Assembly (NCBI GenBank): GCA_026400275.1
Contig: JAPLPK010000007.1
Span: forward strand, 1 to 59,917
DNA length: 59,917 nucleotides
Direction: 5' to 3'
Source of the DNA: Burkholderiales bacterium
Lineage (GTDB): Bacteria > Pseudomonadota > Gammaproteobacteria > Burkholderiales > Burkholderiaceae_C
The position numbers and the translations under genes are program-made. Position 1 is the first letter of the stretch; every line of letters begins with the position of its first letter. Of the stretch, positions 35,588 to 44,543 are shown in pieces. The notes under the pieces were generated by a model. The model did not search any database, was not told where the DNA came from, and saw nothing but the letters and a program-made list of their open reading frames with translations.

Positions 35588-35650
35588 ATTGCTATGTTTT
35601 ATATAGCTTATAGCGCAGGTTTTATATGCGCTAGAGCATCTTTTTGTATA
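35588..35650 (+). repeat. Dispersed palindromic repeat, copy 9
   Basis: ATTGCTATGTTTTATATAGC, then TTATAGCGCAGGTTTTATA and TGCGCTAGAGCATC with a T-run. It lies in the space between amtB and the HDOD gene. Confidence 0.7.
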
Positions 35651-35708
35651 TATTTCCAAGGGACGCATGGCAGGCGCGGTAGGCGCCACCTCGGTGCATG
35701 GGGCCGGC

Positions 35709-36929
35709 TTAGGCGGCGAGCTTCAGCGCGGCCAGGGTGCGCAGCAGGGCGCGGTTCACGTCCTCCAGCGGCATGCCCAGCTGGTGGCAGAGCGCCCGGG
35801 TGGCGGTGCCGTGGCCGTTTTCCAGTGCGCAGGCAATCTGCAGCAGGGGCGCGTAGGGGCCACTGCCGTGCAGCGTGGCCGCGTAGATGCGGCTGGACAG
35901 CGGCACCCGGTGCAGCGCCGTGCCCAGGGGCTCGCCCATCAGCACGTCAATTTGTGAGAACAGGCCGCAGAGGTAGATCTCGCGGCTGAGCTCTTGCTCG
36001 GCGCCAGCGTGCATCAGGTGCTCCATCAGCTTGGCGCGCAGCACGATGGAGGCTTTGACCGGCCGCAGATTCGGGTCGCTGGAGGCGCCGGGCAAGATTT
36101 CATACAACCAGCGGCGCAGCGCCTGCAGGCCCAGCATCATCAGACCGTGGCGCACCGACTCGATGGTGTTGCGCAGGCCCACAGAGGCAGAGTTGGCATA
36201 GGCCAGAAAGCGGAAGGTGAGTATGGGCTCGGCGCACAGCAGGGCTTCGATGTGCTCGGTGCTGCGGTCTTCGTCCACGGCGCGGATCATTTGCAGCACG
36301 GCCTGGCGGTCCGGGCCGGTGGCCTTGTGCTGCAGGGCGTAGAGAATGTCTTCGTCCGGCCAGCCCAGCAGCGCGGCGGCGTTTTGCTGGTCCAGGCAAT
36401 GCTCCATCAGCAGGCGGCTGGCAATGCCTTCGTACATTTGGCCAGCCTGCACCGGGCTGTGCAGCGCGCCTTGGGCGCCGGCCCGCTTGCGCGCGGCAGT
36501 TTGCAAGGCGCTCAGCGCGGCCTGGGGCGACAGGTAGAGCAGGTGGGTGAAAAAGCAGCGCTCCAGCGCGCCACCGGGCAGCAGATCGGCCTCGCCCCGC
36601 CACACCATGCGCAGGCCGCGCCGGTGCGCGCGCTGCACGCGGTCGCTGATGGCGGGGGCTTGTAGCCAGTCGCCGCGCACTTCTATCCAGTGCCGGCTGG
36701 AGCTGGCTTGGTCCAGCAGGTCGCGCAGCAGCTCGGGTGACTTGGGGGAGAGGAGCCAGGGCGGCGTGCTGGCGTCGCCCTGTTCCTGCAGGGCGGCGAG
36801 CAGGTGGGCGGCATCTACGGCGGTGTCGGGCCGTGTTTCTATGAACAATTGCACTGCTGAAAGCGCGCGGCGCCTGTCCCACAGTGGCCGGTAGCCCAGG
36901 CTGACGCTGCCCAGCACGGTGGCGTTCAT
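35709..36929 (-). CDS. Degenerate EAL-HDOD signalling protein
   Basis: The product is 406 aa, MNATVLGSVSLGYRPLWDRR. Residues about 1-190 follow the order of an EAL domain (GYRPLWDRRRALSAVQLFI, then an RGLRMVW strand) but lack the EAL motif and the metal-binding residues, so no c-di-GMP hydrolysis is expected. Residues about 195-390 form an HDOD domain (LLCAEPILTFRFLAYANSAS, RHGLMMLGLQALRRWLYEIL). This YuxH-like architecture often acts as a regulatory adaptor. It starts 10 bases after flgL and so is the tail gene of the flagellar flg operon, suggesting a link between second messengers and motility. The start at 36929 removes 49 codons that overlap flgL. Confidence 0.85.
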   Translation of the reverse strand: MNATVLGSVSLGYRPLWDRRRALSAVQLFIETRPDTAVDAAHLLAALQEQGDASTPPWLLSPKSPELLRDLLDQASSSRHWIEVRGDWLQAPAISDRVQRAHRRGLRMVWRGEADLLPGGALERCFFTHLLYLSPQAALSALQTAARKRAGAQGALHSPVQAGQMYEGIASRLLMEHCLDQQNAAALLGWPDEDILYALQHKATGPDRQAVLQMIRAVDEDRSTEHIEALLCAEPILTFRFLAYANSASVGLRNTIESVRHGLMMLGLQALRRWLYEILPGASSDPNLRPVKASIVLRAKLMEHLMHAGAEQELSREIYLCGLFSQIDVLMGEPLGTALHRVPLSSRIYAATLHGSGPYAPLLQIACALENGHGTATRALCHQLGMPLEDVNRALLRTLAALKLAA

Positions 36930-36939
36930 GGCATGGGGC

Positions 36940-38223
36940 TCAGCTGATGTAGTTGAACAGTGACAGCTTTTGTATCGATGCGTAGGACTGCAGGGCGGCC
37001 TGGTAGGCGGTTTGCTGGTTCTTCTGGTCGGCCACGGCGGCGTACATGTCGATGTCTTCCGCGTTAGAGCGGTCACTCTCGGCCTGTGTGGACTTGAGGG
37101 TTTGCGCGTCGGTGATGCGGTCGGCCCGGTTCAGCAGGTCGCCCGCATGGCCACGGCTGGCGCTGATCTTGGCCAGGCTGTTGTCGATCTGTGCCAGGGA
37201 GATGGCCTGTTCCTGGTTGAAATTAGCGTCGGTGCTCTTGGCGCCGGTGGTGGTGGTGACGCCCGCTGGGTTCTTGGCATACATGGAGTCGATGGTGCGG
37301 TCCAGCACGCTGAAGATGCTGGGCCGGTTGGCCAGCACATTGGCGTTGACGTCCAGCGTGTCGCCGTTACCTGGCGCACCGCGCACCACCATGGAGATGC
37401 CGCCCATGGTGATGGCCTGGCCGGCCGTGTAGGTCTGGGCCGCCGAGGTTGTGGCCGTGGTGTTATTGGTCACCGTGTAGGTGGTGGCGCCAGTGGCAGG
37501 GGGCACGGGGGCGGTGAAGTTGATGGTGTAGTCGGTGCCCTGGGCGGCCGTCAGAGTGGCGTCCACCACGGTGCCCACATCGGAAAACGCGGTACCGGTA
37601 TTGGTGCTGCCCAAGCTGATGTTGAACACACCATTGCCCTGCGGTACGTCCATCCAGGTCGCGCGGCCATCCAGCGCGTAGGGGATGGCGACCGTGGTGG
37701 CCGAGGTCTGGCCTGGCAGTCCGTTGAAGCTGTAGTCAGGGTCTGGTACCACGCCGTCGGCGCTGGTCTGGAACGGTGTGGCCGCACTGCCCAGGCCGTT
37801 GAATAGTGGCATGCCGTTGCTGTCCTTGGTGTTGGCCAGGGTCAGCAGTTCGTCCCGGATGCTGGTTAGTTGGTTGGCGATGGTGACTCGCTCGGCCGGG
37901 CTGTTGGCACCGTTGCCTGCCTGTGCCACCAGGTCTCGGAAGGAGGTGAGCAGGTTGCTGGCTTTACCCAGGGTGGACTCTGCCTGGCTGATAGAGCTGA
38001 CCTGGTTGTTCAGGGCGCGGGCTTCCGTCTTGATACGTTCAATGCGGGTGGTGGCGCGCTCGGCCTGGCCGGCCCCGGTGGGGTCGTCGCTGGCGCGCAA
38101 GATCTTCTTGCCGGAGGTCACATTTTCTTGCAGCGACGAGAGCTGGGCATAGCGGCTGCTCAGGTTGCGCAATGCCTGGTCGTAGCCGTTGGCTGAGCCC
38201 AGACGGGTGAAGCTGTTGCTCAT
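36940..38223 (-). CDS. flgL: Flagellar hook-filament junction protein FlgL (HAP3)
   Basis: The product is 427 aa. The flagellin-like N-terminus (MSNSFTRLGSANGYDQALRN, then a QENVTSGKKILRASDDPTGA heptad region) and the C-terminal helix (YQAALQSYASIQKLSLFNYI) form the polymerisation coiled coils. The middle (about 140-300) is threonine/valine-rich and surface exposed. It joins hook and filament together with FlgK. Length is at the upper end for the family because of the variable insert. It follows flgK after 17 bases. Confidence 0.92.
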   Translation of the reverse strand: MSNSFTRLGSANGYDQALRNLSSRYAQLSSLQENVTSGKKILRASDDPTGAGQAERATTRIERIKTEARALNNQVSSISQAESTLGKASNLLTSFRDLVAQAGNGANSPAERVTIANQLTSIRDELLTLANTKDSNGMPLFNGLGSAATPFQTSADGVVPDPDYSFNGLPGQTSATTVAIPYALDGRATWMDVPQGNGVFNISLGSTNTGTAFSDVGTVVDATLTAAQGTDYTINFTAPVPPATGATTYTVTNNTTATTSAAQTYTAGQAITMGGISMVVRGAPGNGDTLDVNANVLANRPSIFSVLDRTIDSMYAKNPAGVTTTTGAKSTDANFNQEQAISLAQIDNSLAKISASRGHAGDLLNRADRITDAQTLKSTQAESDRSNAEDIDMYAAVADQKNQQTAYQAALQSYASIQKLSLFNYIS

Positions 38224-38240
38224 CTAACTCTCCTCGGGTA

Positions 38241-40139
38241 TCAATGGCCAATGCTTTGCAGCATGCTGTCGAAAATGCTTTGCGAGATCTGGATCATCTT
38301 GGCCGATGCCTGGTAGGCCTGCTGGTATTGCAGCAGGCGAGCGGCTTCTTCGTCCAGGTTGACGCCGGAAACCCCGGTGCGCGATGTCTCCAGGTTGTCG
38401 GAGATCGATTTGGATACGTCGGCGGTGTACTGCACGCTTTGCACCTTTACGCCGACCTGCGACATCAGCGCGGCATAGCCGTCGGACAGCTTGGCGCCGT
38501 CGAACAGTTGTATGTCACGCAGGCCCATCAAGGCGCCTGCATTGCCTGCGTTGAGCTGGGCGAAGCTGGTGTTGGCCGGGCCCAGGGTCACAGTGTCGCC
38601 AGCCTGGGCCACGCCTGCCATGGTCAGCGACCAACCATTGGCGGGGTTCGTGGTGTCGGCGGGAATGGCCGTGCCTGGGCTGTAGGTAAATGTGCCGGCC
38701 ACGTCCGAGCGGGTGTATGTGTTGGTGCCAGTGAAGGTCAGCGTGACGGCCGCCGGTATGGGCACAGACTTGGCCGTCAGGTTGCCGACCGACAGGCTGC
38801 CGGTATTGGTGGTGCCCATGCTGGCCTGCACCGGGCTGGACACGGCCAGCTGGCGGGGCGAGGAGAAGGCGGCCGTGATCTTGGCTGCGGCGGTGTTGTA
38901 CGGCTGCACCAAGAAGCTGTCGCCGGCGTTGGCGGTACCACCCATGGTCAGCATCAGGCCGTCATAGCTGCCGGTGGTGGCGTCGGGGGTGATGACGGTG
39001 TTGTCGGACTTGCGCGTTACCGTGAAGGTGCTGCTGGAGCTGTAGGTCACCAGGTAATCGGAGGCTTGCAGCTTGGCGACGTTGGCCGGGTCCACCGCAA
39101 CGGCAACCGTGCCGCTGCCGGTGTTGGCAGGGGCACCTGCGCCATTCGCCATGACGACCGGGCTAAACAGATTGCCGCCGGGATTACCGTCCAGGTCCAG
39201 GCCCAGCTTGTGCTGCGCGTTGGCGACGGTGGTGATGCTGACGGCCAAGCGCCCGAGCAGGTTCTTGCCCTCGGCCAGGTCGGAGTTCTGAAATTTCAGC
39301 AGGCCAGCGATTTCGCCGCCACCCATCATGTTCTCGTCCAACACCACGCTGGAATTGCCGCGCACGATGGTGACCTGGCTGCGTGAAGCGTCCTGTGGAT
39401 CGGCCTGCACCTTCAAGGCGGCAGCGGTCGTTGCAAGCACCAGCGGCTGGCTACCAGAGGCCAGCACCGTGACGGTGCCATCGTCGGCCTCGATCTGGCT
39501 GGTTTGCACGTACTGGTTGAGTTGGTTGATCAGGTTGTCGCGTTTGTCCAGCAAGTCGTTGGGCGACTGCCCCGTTCCTTTGGCGCGCTGGATCTGCCCA
39601 TTGACGGCGGCGATATTGGTGGTCAGCGTGTTAATCTGCGTGACCTTGTCCTGCAGCTCGGTGGTCAGGCCGCTCTGGATATTGTCCAGCTGCGATGCTG
39701 CGTCGTTGAAGCGGGCGGCGGCTTCGTTGGTGCGACTCAGCACCACGGTGCGCGCGGTCAGGTCGGTCGGGGCGCTGGATACGTCAGAGTACGCGTTCAG
39801 CATGTCATTAACTGCCGCGCCCAGTCCATTCTTGCCGCCGGTAAAGACGTTTTCCATCAGCAGCAGCTTGTTGGCGCGGGACACGTCCGATGTGGTGACC
39901 GACTTGGACAGGGCCGCTTGCCGCGTAAGGTATTCGTCGTGGTTACGTTGGATGGTCGCCAGGTCTACACCCTGGCCGATATAGCCACCACCCGTGAACT
40001 GGCCTTCGACCGTCTTCAGTACGACGGACTGGCGCGAATAGCCAACCGTATTGGCGTTGGAGATATTGTTGCCAATGGTTTGCAACGCGGTTGCATTGAC
40101 CACCAGCGCACGCGCCCCGAGATTGAGAAGGTCAGCCAT
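38241..40139 (-). CDS. flgK: Flagellar hook-associated protein FlgK (HAP1)
   Basis: The product is 632 aa. The rod/hook N-terminal signature (NIGARALVVNATALQTIGNN region; ISNANTVGYSRQSV) and the C-terminal helix (LLQYQQAYQASAKMIQISQS) are complete. The central part (about 320-560) is threonine/glycine-rich and variable. FlgK caps the hook and forms the first filament junction layer. It lies between flgJ and flgL. Confidence 0.93.
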   Translation of the reverse strand: MADLLNLGARALVVNATALQTIGNNISNANTVGYSRQSVVLKTVEGQFTGGGYIGQGVDLATIQRNHDEYLTRQAALSKSVTTSDVSRANKLLLMENVFTGGKNGLGAAVNDMLNAYSDVSSAPTDLTARTVVLSRTNEAAARFNDAASQLDNIQSGLTTELQDKVTQINTLTTNIAAVNGQIQRAKGTGQSPNDLLDKRDNLINQLNQYVQTSQIEADDGTVTVLASGSQPLVLATTAAALKVQADPQDASRSQVTIVRGNSSVVLDENMMGGGEIAGLLKFQNSDLAEGKNLLGRLAVSITTVANAQHKLGLDLDGNPGGNLFSPVVMANGAGAPANTGSGTVAVAVDPANVAKLQASDYLVTYSSSSTFTVTRKSDNTVITPDATTGSYDGLMLTMGGTANAGDSFLVQPYNTAAAKITAAFSSPRQLAVSSPVQASMGTTNTGSLSVGNLTAKSVPIPAAVTLTFTGTNTYTRSDVAGTFTYSPGTAIPADTTNPANGWSLTMAGVAQAGDTVTLGPANTSFAQLNAGNAGALMGLRDIQLFDGAKLSDGYAALMSQVGVKVQSVQYTADVSKSISDNLETSRTGVSGVNLDEEAARLLQYQQAYQASAKMIQISQSIFDSMLQSIGH

Positions 40140-40148
40140 GGTGTTCTC

Positions 40149-41003
40149 TTATGCGTAGGCCCGGCGCAGCTGCTGCGTGGTGCTGATGGCCCGGTTCAGC
40201 TTGGCGGCATAGTCGGGATCGGTGGCATAGCCGGCACGCTTGAGTTCGGTGGCATAGGCCTGGGCTGAGCCGGTTTGCTGGCGAGCCTGGGCGTAGCGTG
40301 GGTTGTCGTTGATGAGCTTGGCGTAGTCGCGGAACGAATCTTGGTACGAGTCGTAGGCGCGGAACTTGGCCTTGACCTTGCGCACCTCGCCGTTCACGAC
40401 CTCGGTGGTGGTGACGGTGGCGGTCTTTCCGGTCCAACCCGCGCCGGCCTTGATGCCGAACAGGTTGAATGAGGTGCTGCCGTCGGCGTTCTTGATTTCA
40501 TGTTTGCCCCAGCCGGTTTCATGGCCGGCCTGGCCCAGCATGTAGCTGGCGGGGATGCCGGTGGCCTGCTCCACCACAGAGGCGGCAGTGTTGTGCTTTT
40601 CTACAAACTCGGTTTGGCTGATGGTGGCCGGCTTGGCAGGAGCGGGGCTGGGTGCGGGGCCCATCTTGAGTCCTGAGCTGTCGTCGGGCACGGTCTGGCG
40701 TGACAGCTGGCGTTCAATGGCTGCGGAGATGCCGCCGGGCTGGCCAGACATCATGACCGAAAACTGCTGGTCCAGCAGGTCGGTGCCAAGGCTTTCGCCG
40801 GCGCTGTCCATCATGCCGGACTTGGTGGTCGCCTCGCGCATGCTTTTGATCAGCTCGCGCATGAACAGGGATTCCAGCTGCTTGGCGGTTTCCTTGATGG
40901 CGGCCGGGCTGTCTTTGCCGGCCTGCAGTTTCAGCGCGTTCAGCGACTTTGCGTCTGCAGCGAGCGAGTTGGTTGCGACGGAAGATGTCTGCTGGATGGA
41001 CAT
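40149..41003 (-). CDS. flgJ: FlgJ, rod cap and peptidoglycan hydrolase
   Basis: The product is 284 aa with two domains. Residues about 30-105 are the rod-cap domain (AKQLESLFMRELIKSMREAT). Residues about 135-280 are the glucosaminidase-type domain, with the catalytic glutamate in GQAGHETGWGK. The protein opens the peptidoglycan for rod growth and caps the growing rod. The start is MSIQQTSSVATNS. It stands between flgI and flgK, as usual in proteobacteria with dual-domain FlgJ. Confidence 0.93.
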   Translation of the reverse strand: MSIQQTSSVATNSLAADAKSLNALKLQAGKDSPAAIKETAKQLESLFMRELIKSMREATTKSGMMDSAGESLGTDLLDQQFSVMMSGQPGGISAAIERQLSRQTVPDDSSGLKMGPAPSPAPAKPATISQTEFVEKHNTAASVVEQATGIPASYMLGQAGHETGWGKHEIKNADGSTSFNLFGIKAGAGWTGKTATVTTTEVVNGEVRKVKAKFRAYDSYQDSFRDYAKLINDNPRYAQARQQTGSAQAYATELKRAGYATDPDYAAKLNRAISTTQQLRRAYA

Positions 41004-41046
41004 ATCAACCTTTCATCGTCTTAAACGCGGCCAAGCCAGGCGGTGG

Positions 41047-42198
41047 TCATATGACCTCCAGCTCGGCATTCAATGCGCCTGCGGCCTTGATGGCTTGCAG
41101 GATGGCCAGCAGGTCCTGCGGTGTCGCACCCAGGGCGTTCAGGGCGCGCACCACGTCCGCCAGCTGGGGAGAGGGCGGCACCTGGATCAAGATGCCGGGC
41201 TCCTGCTTGATCTGGATATTGCTCTTTTCTGTGACCACGGTCTGGCCTTGGGACAGAGGGTTAGGCTGGCTGACCGACGGCGTGGTGCTGATGCTGATGG
41301 ACAGGTTGCCGTGGGCGATGGCGCAAGGGCCGAGCGTGACGGACTGGTTCAGCACGATAGAACCGGTGCGCGAATTGATGACCACTTTGGCGGCTGGTGC
41401 CGAGGCTTCCAGCGGCAGTTCTTCCAGGTCGGCCAGGAAGTTGACGCGGGAGTTCGGGTCGTTGGGGGCTCGCACTTTGATGGTGCGACCATCCAGTGCA
41501 TTCGCCAGGCCACGGCCCAGTTTGTTGTTGATGGCTTCGGCGACCCGGCGCGCGGTCTGGAAGTCGGAGGAGTTCAGCCCCAGCGTGATGAAGTCACCGT
41601 CTTGCAAGGGTGTCGGAACGCTGCGTTCTACCTGCGCGCCTTCGGGGATGCGGCCCGCGCTGAGGTGGTTGATCTGCACCTTGCTGCCGCCAGCGGCTGC
41701 GCCAGCGCCGGCCACCACCATATTGCCCTGGGCCATAGCGTAGATTTCACCGTCTGCGCCGCGCAGTGGGGTGGCAATCAGCAAGCCACCCTTGAGCGAC
41801 TTGGCATTGCCCATCGAGGCGACGTTGATGTCAATTTTCTGGCCTGGCTGGGCGAATGCGGGCAACTGGGCAGTGACGATGACCGCTGCCACGTTCTTCA
41901 GCTGCAGCGACGAAGCCTGGCTGGCGGGTAGCGTGATGCCCATTTGCTGCAGATAGCTGCCCAGACTCTGGGAGGTGTAGGGCATTTGGGTGGTTTGGTC
42001 GCCGGTGCCATCCAAGCCCACCACCAGGCCGTAGCCGGTCAACTGGTTGCTACGTACGCCTTGTATTTCGGCCAGTTCCTTGATGCGCAAAGCCTGGGCC
42101 GGCAGGGCTGCCAGCATGCCGACGGCCATGCACAGCACTGACATCCATGTCGAAACACGGCGTGCTGGCTGACGGCGGAGGAATTGCATGGCGAACAA
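41047..42198 (-). CDS. flgI: Flagellar P-ring protein FlgI
   Basis: The product is 383 aa including an N-terminal signal peptide (MFAMQFLRRQPARRV...GMLAALPAQA, cut near residue 36; internal Mets at 3 or later are alternatives). LRIKELAEIQGVRSNQLTGY is the mature P-ring start, and GDQTTQMPYTSQSL follows. FlgI assembles the P ring in the peptidoglycan layer with FlgA as chaperone. The frame starts 60 bases after the flgH stop. Confidence 0.94.
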   Translation of the reverse strand: MFAMQFLRRQPARRVSTWMSVLCMAVGMLAALPAQALRIKELAEIQGVRSNQLTGYGLVVGLDGTGDQTTQMPYTSQSLGSYLQQMGITLPASQASSLQLKNVAAVIVTAQLPAFAQPGQKIDINVASMGNAKSLKGGLLIATPLRGADGEIYAMAQGNMVVAGAGAAAGGSKVQINHLSAGRIPEGAQVERSVPTPLQDGDFITLGLNSSDFQTARRVAEAINNKLGRGLANALDGRTIKVRAPNDPNSRVNFLADLEELPLEASAPAAKVVINSRTGSIVLNQSVTLGPCAIAHGNLSISISTTPSVSQPNPLSQGQTVVTEKSNIQIKQEPGILIQVPPSPQLADVVRALNALGATPQDLLAILQAIKAAGALNAELEVI

Positions 42199-42258
42199 CC
42201 TGTTCTACAGAGTGGTTCGGCCGATTTGGCTAAACCTTTAGCACTATTTTCCGGCGCA

Positions 42259-42942
42259 TCAGAAAGGCAGAACGTTCAAAAAGAACCGGGACAACCAGCC
42301 TAATGCCTGGGCTTCGCCCTGCGCACCACGGCCCTTGGATTCAATGCGCGTATTCGCAACGGCCGAAGAGCTGACGATGCTGCCAGGCTGGACGGCGCGG
42401 GGGTCCACCGTGCCTGTGAAGCGCAGCACGTCCACGTTTTCGTTGACGCCGATCTGCTTTTCACCCGCCACGACCAGGTGCCCGTTGGGCAGGACCTGGA
42501 CCACGGTAGCGGTAATGGAGCCGGTAAAGGTGTTGGCGCTGCTGGTGCCGCCCTTGCCAGAGAACGCGTTGGATGAATTTGCGCCTACGCCCAGTTTGCC
42601 CAGCATGCCGGTGCCGGTGAAGGGGAGGGCCGTCACGCTCGATGCTAGGGCGTCTTTGCGGTCGATGGTCGAGGTGGAGGTTTGGCTGGCTGTGACGTTT
42701 TCGACGATCTGAATGGTCAAGGTGTCGCCAACCATACGGGGGCGCCGGTCTTCGAATCCGGGCCGGTAGCGGTTGGAGGAAAACAGGCTGCCCGTGGCCG
42801 GGCCGTTCGACTCCTGCGACATGTCGGGAATGGCGCGAGGTGTGGTTGCTTCGGAGAAGTCGACCTTGGGCGAGTTGTGTATGGTTGCGCAGCCGGTGCA
42901 GAGTAGGCCGAGTGCGAAAGCGGCAGTCAAGTGGATACGCAT
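42259..42942 (-). CDS. flgH: Flagellar L-ring lipoprotein FlgH
   Basis: The product is 227 aa with the lipoprotein signal MRIHLTAAFALGLLCTGCAT (lipidated Cys18). SLFSSNRYRPGFEDRRPRMV, GDTLTIQIVENVTAS and the C-terminal VLRFTGTVDPRAVQPG are FlgH blocks. It forms the outer-membrane L ring around the rod. flgG lies upstream and flgI downstream on the same strand. Confidence 0.94.
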   Translation of the reverse strand: MRIHLTAAFALGLLCTGCATIHNSPKVDFSEATTPRAIPDMSQESNGPATGSLFSSNRYRPGFEDRRPRMVGDTLTIQIVENVTASQTSTSTIDRKDALASSVTALPFTGTGMLGKLGVGANSSNAFSGKGGTSSANTFTGSITATVVQVLPNGHLVVAGEKQIGVNENVDVLRFTGTVDPRAVQPGSIVSSSAVANTRIESKGRGAQGEAQALGWLSRFFLNVLPF

Positions 42943-42963
42943 GGTGAAACTCTTCGCGCAGTT

Positions 42964-43746
42964 CTAGAGCTGCGCCAGCTTTTGCAACATCTGGTCGGAG
43001 GTTTGCACGGCTTTTGAGTTCATCTCATAGGCGCGCTGGGTCTGGATCATGGTGACCAGTTCCTGCACCATGTTCACGTTCGAGCTTTCGACGAAGCCTT
43101 GCTTGATCACGCCCATGCCGCTGACGCCGGGGGTGCCGGTGGTGGGTTGGCCCGAGGCGGCGGTTTCGACGTACAGATTGCCGCCCTTGGGCTCCAGGCC
43201 GGCCGGGTTGATGAAGTTGGCCATGGTGATATTGCCCGCTGGCTGGGGCGTTGCATTGCCTGCCAGCATGACGGAGACGGAGCCGTCGGTGCTGATGGTG
43301 ACGCTTTGGGCGTTCACCGGAATGGTGACGCCGCTGGCTACGGTCAGGCCTTCGGCTGTGACTAGGCGACCTTGCGAATCCACTTGGAAGGAGCCATCGC
43401 GGGTATAGCCTATGGTGCCATCCGATTGGTTGACCTGGAAGAAGCCGTTGCCGTTGATCGCGACGTCCAGGGTGTTGCCGGTTTGTTGCAGGCTGCCCTG
43501 AGCGAACGAGCGGGTGGTGGACACCGTGCGCACACCCAGGCCTAGGTGCAGGCCCGTGGGAAGCTGGTTTTGTTCCGTGCTGTTGGCGCCGACCTGGCGC
43601 AGGTTCTGGTAAATCAGATCCTCAAAAACCGCGTTGGCACGTTTGTAGCCCGTGGTCGAGGAGTTGGCCAGATTGTGCGAGATGACGTCCAGCTGGGTTT
43701 GCTGGGCTTCCATGCCGGTCTTGGCGATCCACAGGGAGTTGATCAT
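42964..43746 (-). CDS. flgG: Distal rod protein FlgG
   Basis: The product is 260 aa, [20 protein letters not shown]. The common rod/hook N-terminus ([20 protein letters not shown]) and C-terminus ([20 protein letters not shown]) are both present, and the length is standard. It makes up the distal rod that passes the L and P rings. Confidence 0.95.
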   Translation of the reverse strand: MINSLWIAKTGMEAQQTQLDVISHNLANSSTTGYKRANAVFEDLIYQNLRQVGANSTEQNQLPTGLHLGLGVRTVSTTRSFAQGSLQQTGNTLDVAINGNGFFQVNQSDGTIGYTRDGSFQVDSQGRLVTAEGLTVASGVTIPVNAQSVTISTDGSVSVMLAGNATPQPAGNITMANFINPAGLEPKGGNLYVETAASGQPTTGTPGVSGMGVIKQGFVESSNVNMVQELVTMIQTQRAYEMNSKAVQTSDQMLQKLAQL

Positions 43747-43773
43747 GGCAGTTCTTTCTCTTTAGCGGGCGTT

Positions 43774-44514
43774 TCAGCCCTGTACGTTCAGCAGCTGGCT
43801 GGCGCTTTTGTCGTTGGTCTCGGCGGTTTGCAGCAGGCGCATCTGGGTTTCGAACTGGCGTGCCACTTGGATCATGCCGACCATGGTTTCCACGGCATTG
43901 ACGTTGGAGCCTTCTATGGCGCCGGCCAGCAGCTTGGCTGTGCCATCCTGGGGCAAGGGGTCGCCGGAAGTGGCGCGAAACAGGCCGTCGTCGCCTCGTT
44001 TGAGCGGATCGTCGGTGGTTGGGGTCACCATCTTCAGGCGACCCAAGTTGGTGGGGGCTTGACCGGCCACCTTGGCACTGATGTTGCCGTCGCTGCCCAG
44101 GGTAATTTCTGCCCCATTGGGTACGTCGATAGGGCCGCCGCCGTCGGACAACACGGGCAGGCCGGTTGGTGTGACCAGGGTACTGGTGGGGGATATTTCA
44201 AACACGCCGGAACGGGTGTAGGCCTCGGTGCCGTCCAGGCCTTGTACGGCGAACCAGGCATTGCCCTGGGCCATGGCATCCAGATTGCGGCCGGTGCGCT
44301 GTACCGGGCCAGGTAGCTCCGAGTGGCCGGTGGTGGTTTCCAGTGCAAAGACGCGGGTGCTGGAGCCGGGGCCGTTCAAGGGTACCGAGCGGAATGCTGC
44401 CAGCTCTGCCCGAAAGCCGTTGGTGGACACGTTGGCCAGGTTGTTGGCCAGCACCGCTTGTCGGTTCGACGCGGTGTTGGCACCTGTCATCGCGGTGTAA
44501 ATGATGTGGTCCAT
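43774..44514 (-). CDS. flgF: Proximal rod protein FlgF
   Basis: The product is 246 aa, MDHIIYTAMTGANTASNRQA. It has the rod-protein N-terminal helix (ANNLANVSTNGFRAELAAF) and the C-terminal segment VETMVGMIQVARQFETQM. It follows flgE and precedes flgG, the usual order. Confidence 0.94.
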   Translation of the reverse strand: MDHIIYTAMTGANTASNRQAVLANNLANVSTNGFRAELAAFRSVPLNGPGSSTRVFALETTTGHSELPGPVQRTGRNLDAMAQGNAWFAVQGLDGTEAYTRSGVFEISPTSTLVTPTGLPVLSDGGGPIDVPNGAEITLGSDGNISAKVAGQAPTNLGRLKMVTPTTDDPLKRGDDGLFRATSGDPLPQDGTAKLLAGAIEGSNVNAVETMVGMIQVARQFETQMRLLQTAETNDKSASQLLNVQG

Positions 44515-44543
44515 GGCGGGGCGTCCTCAGGCTGGCCAGCTTA

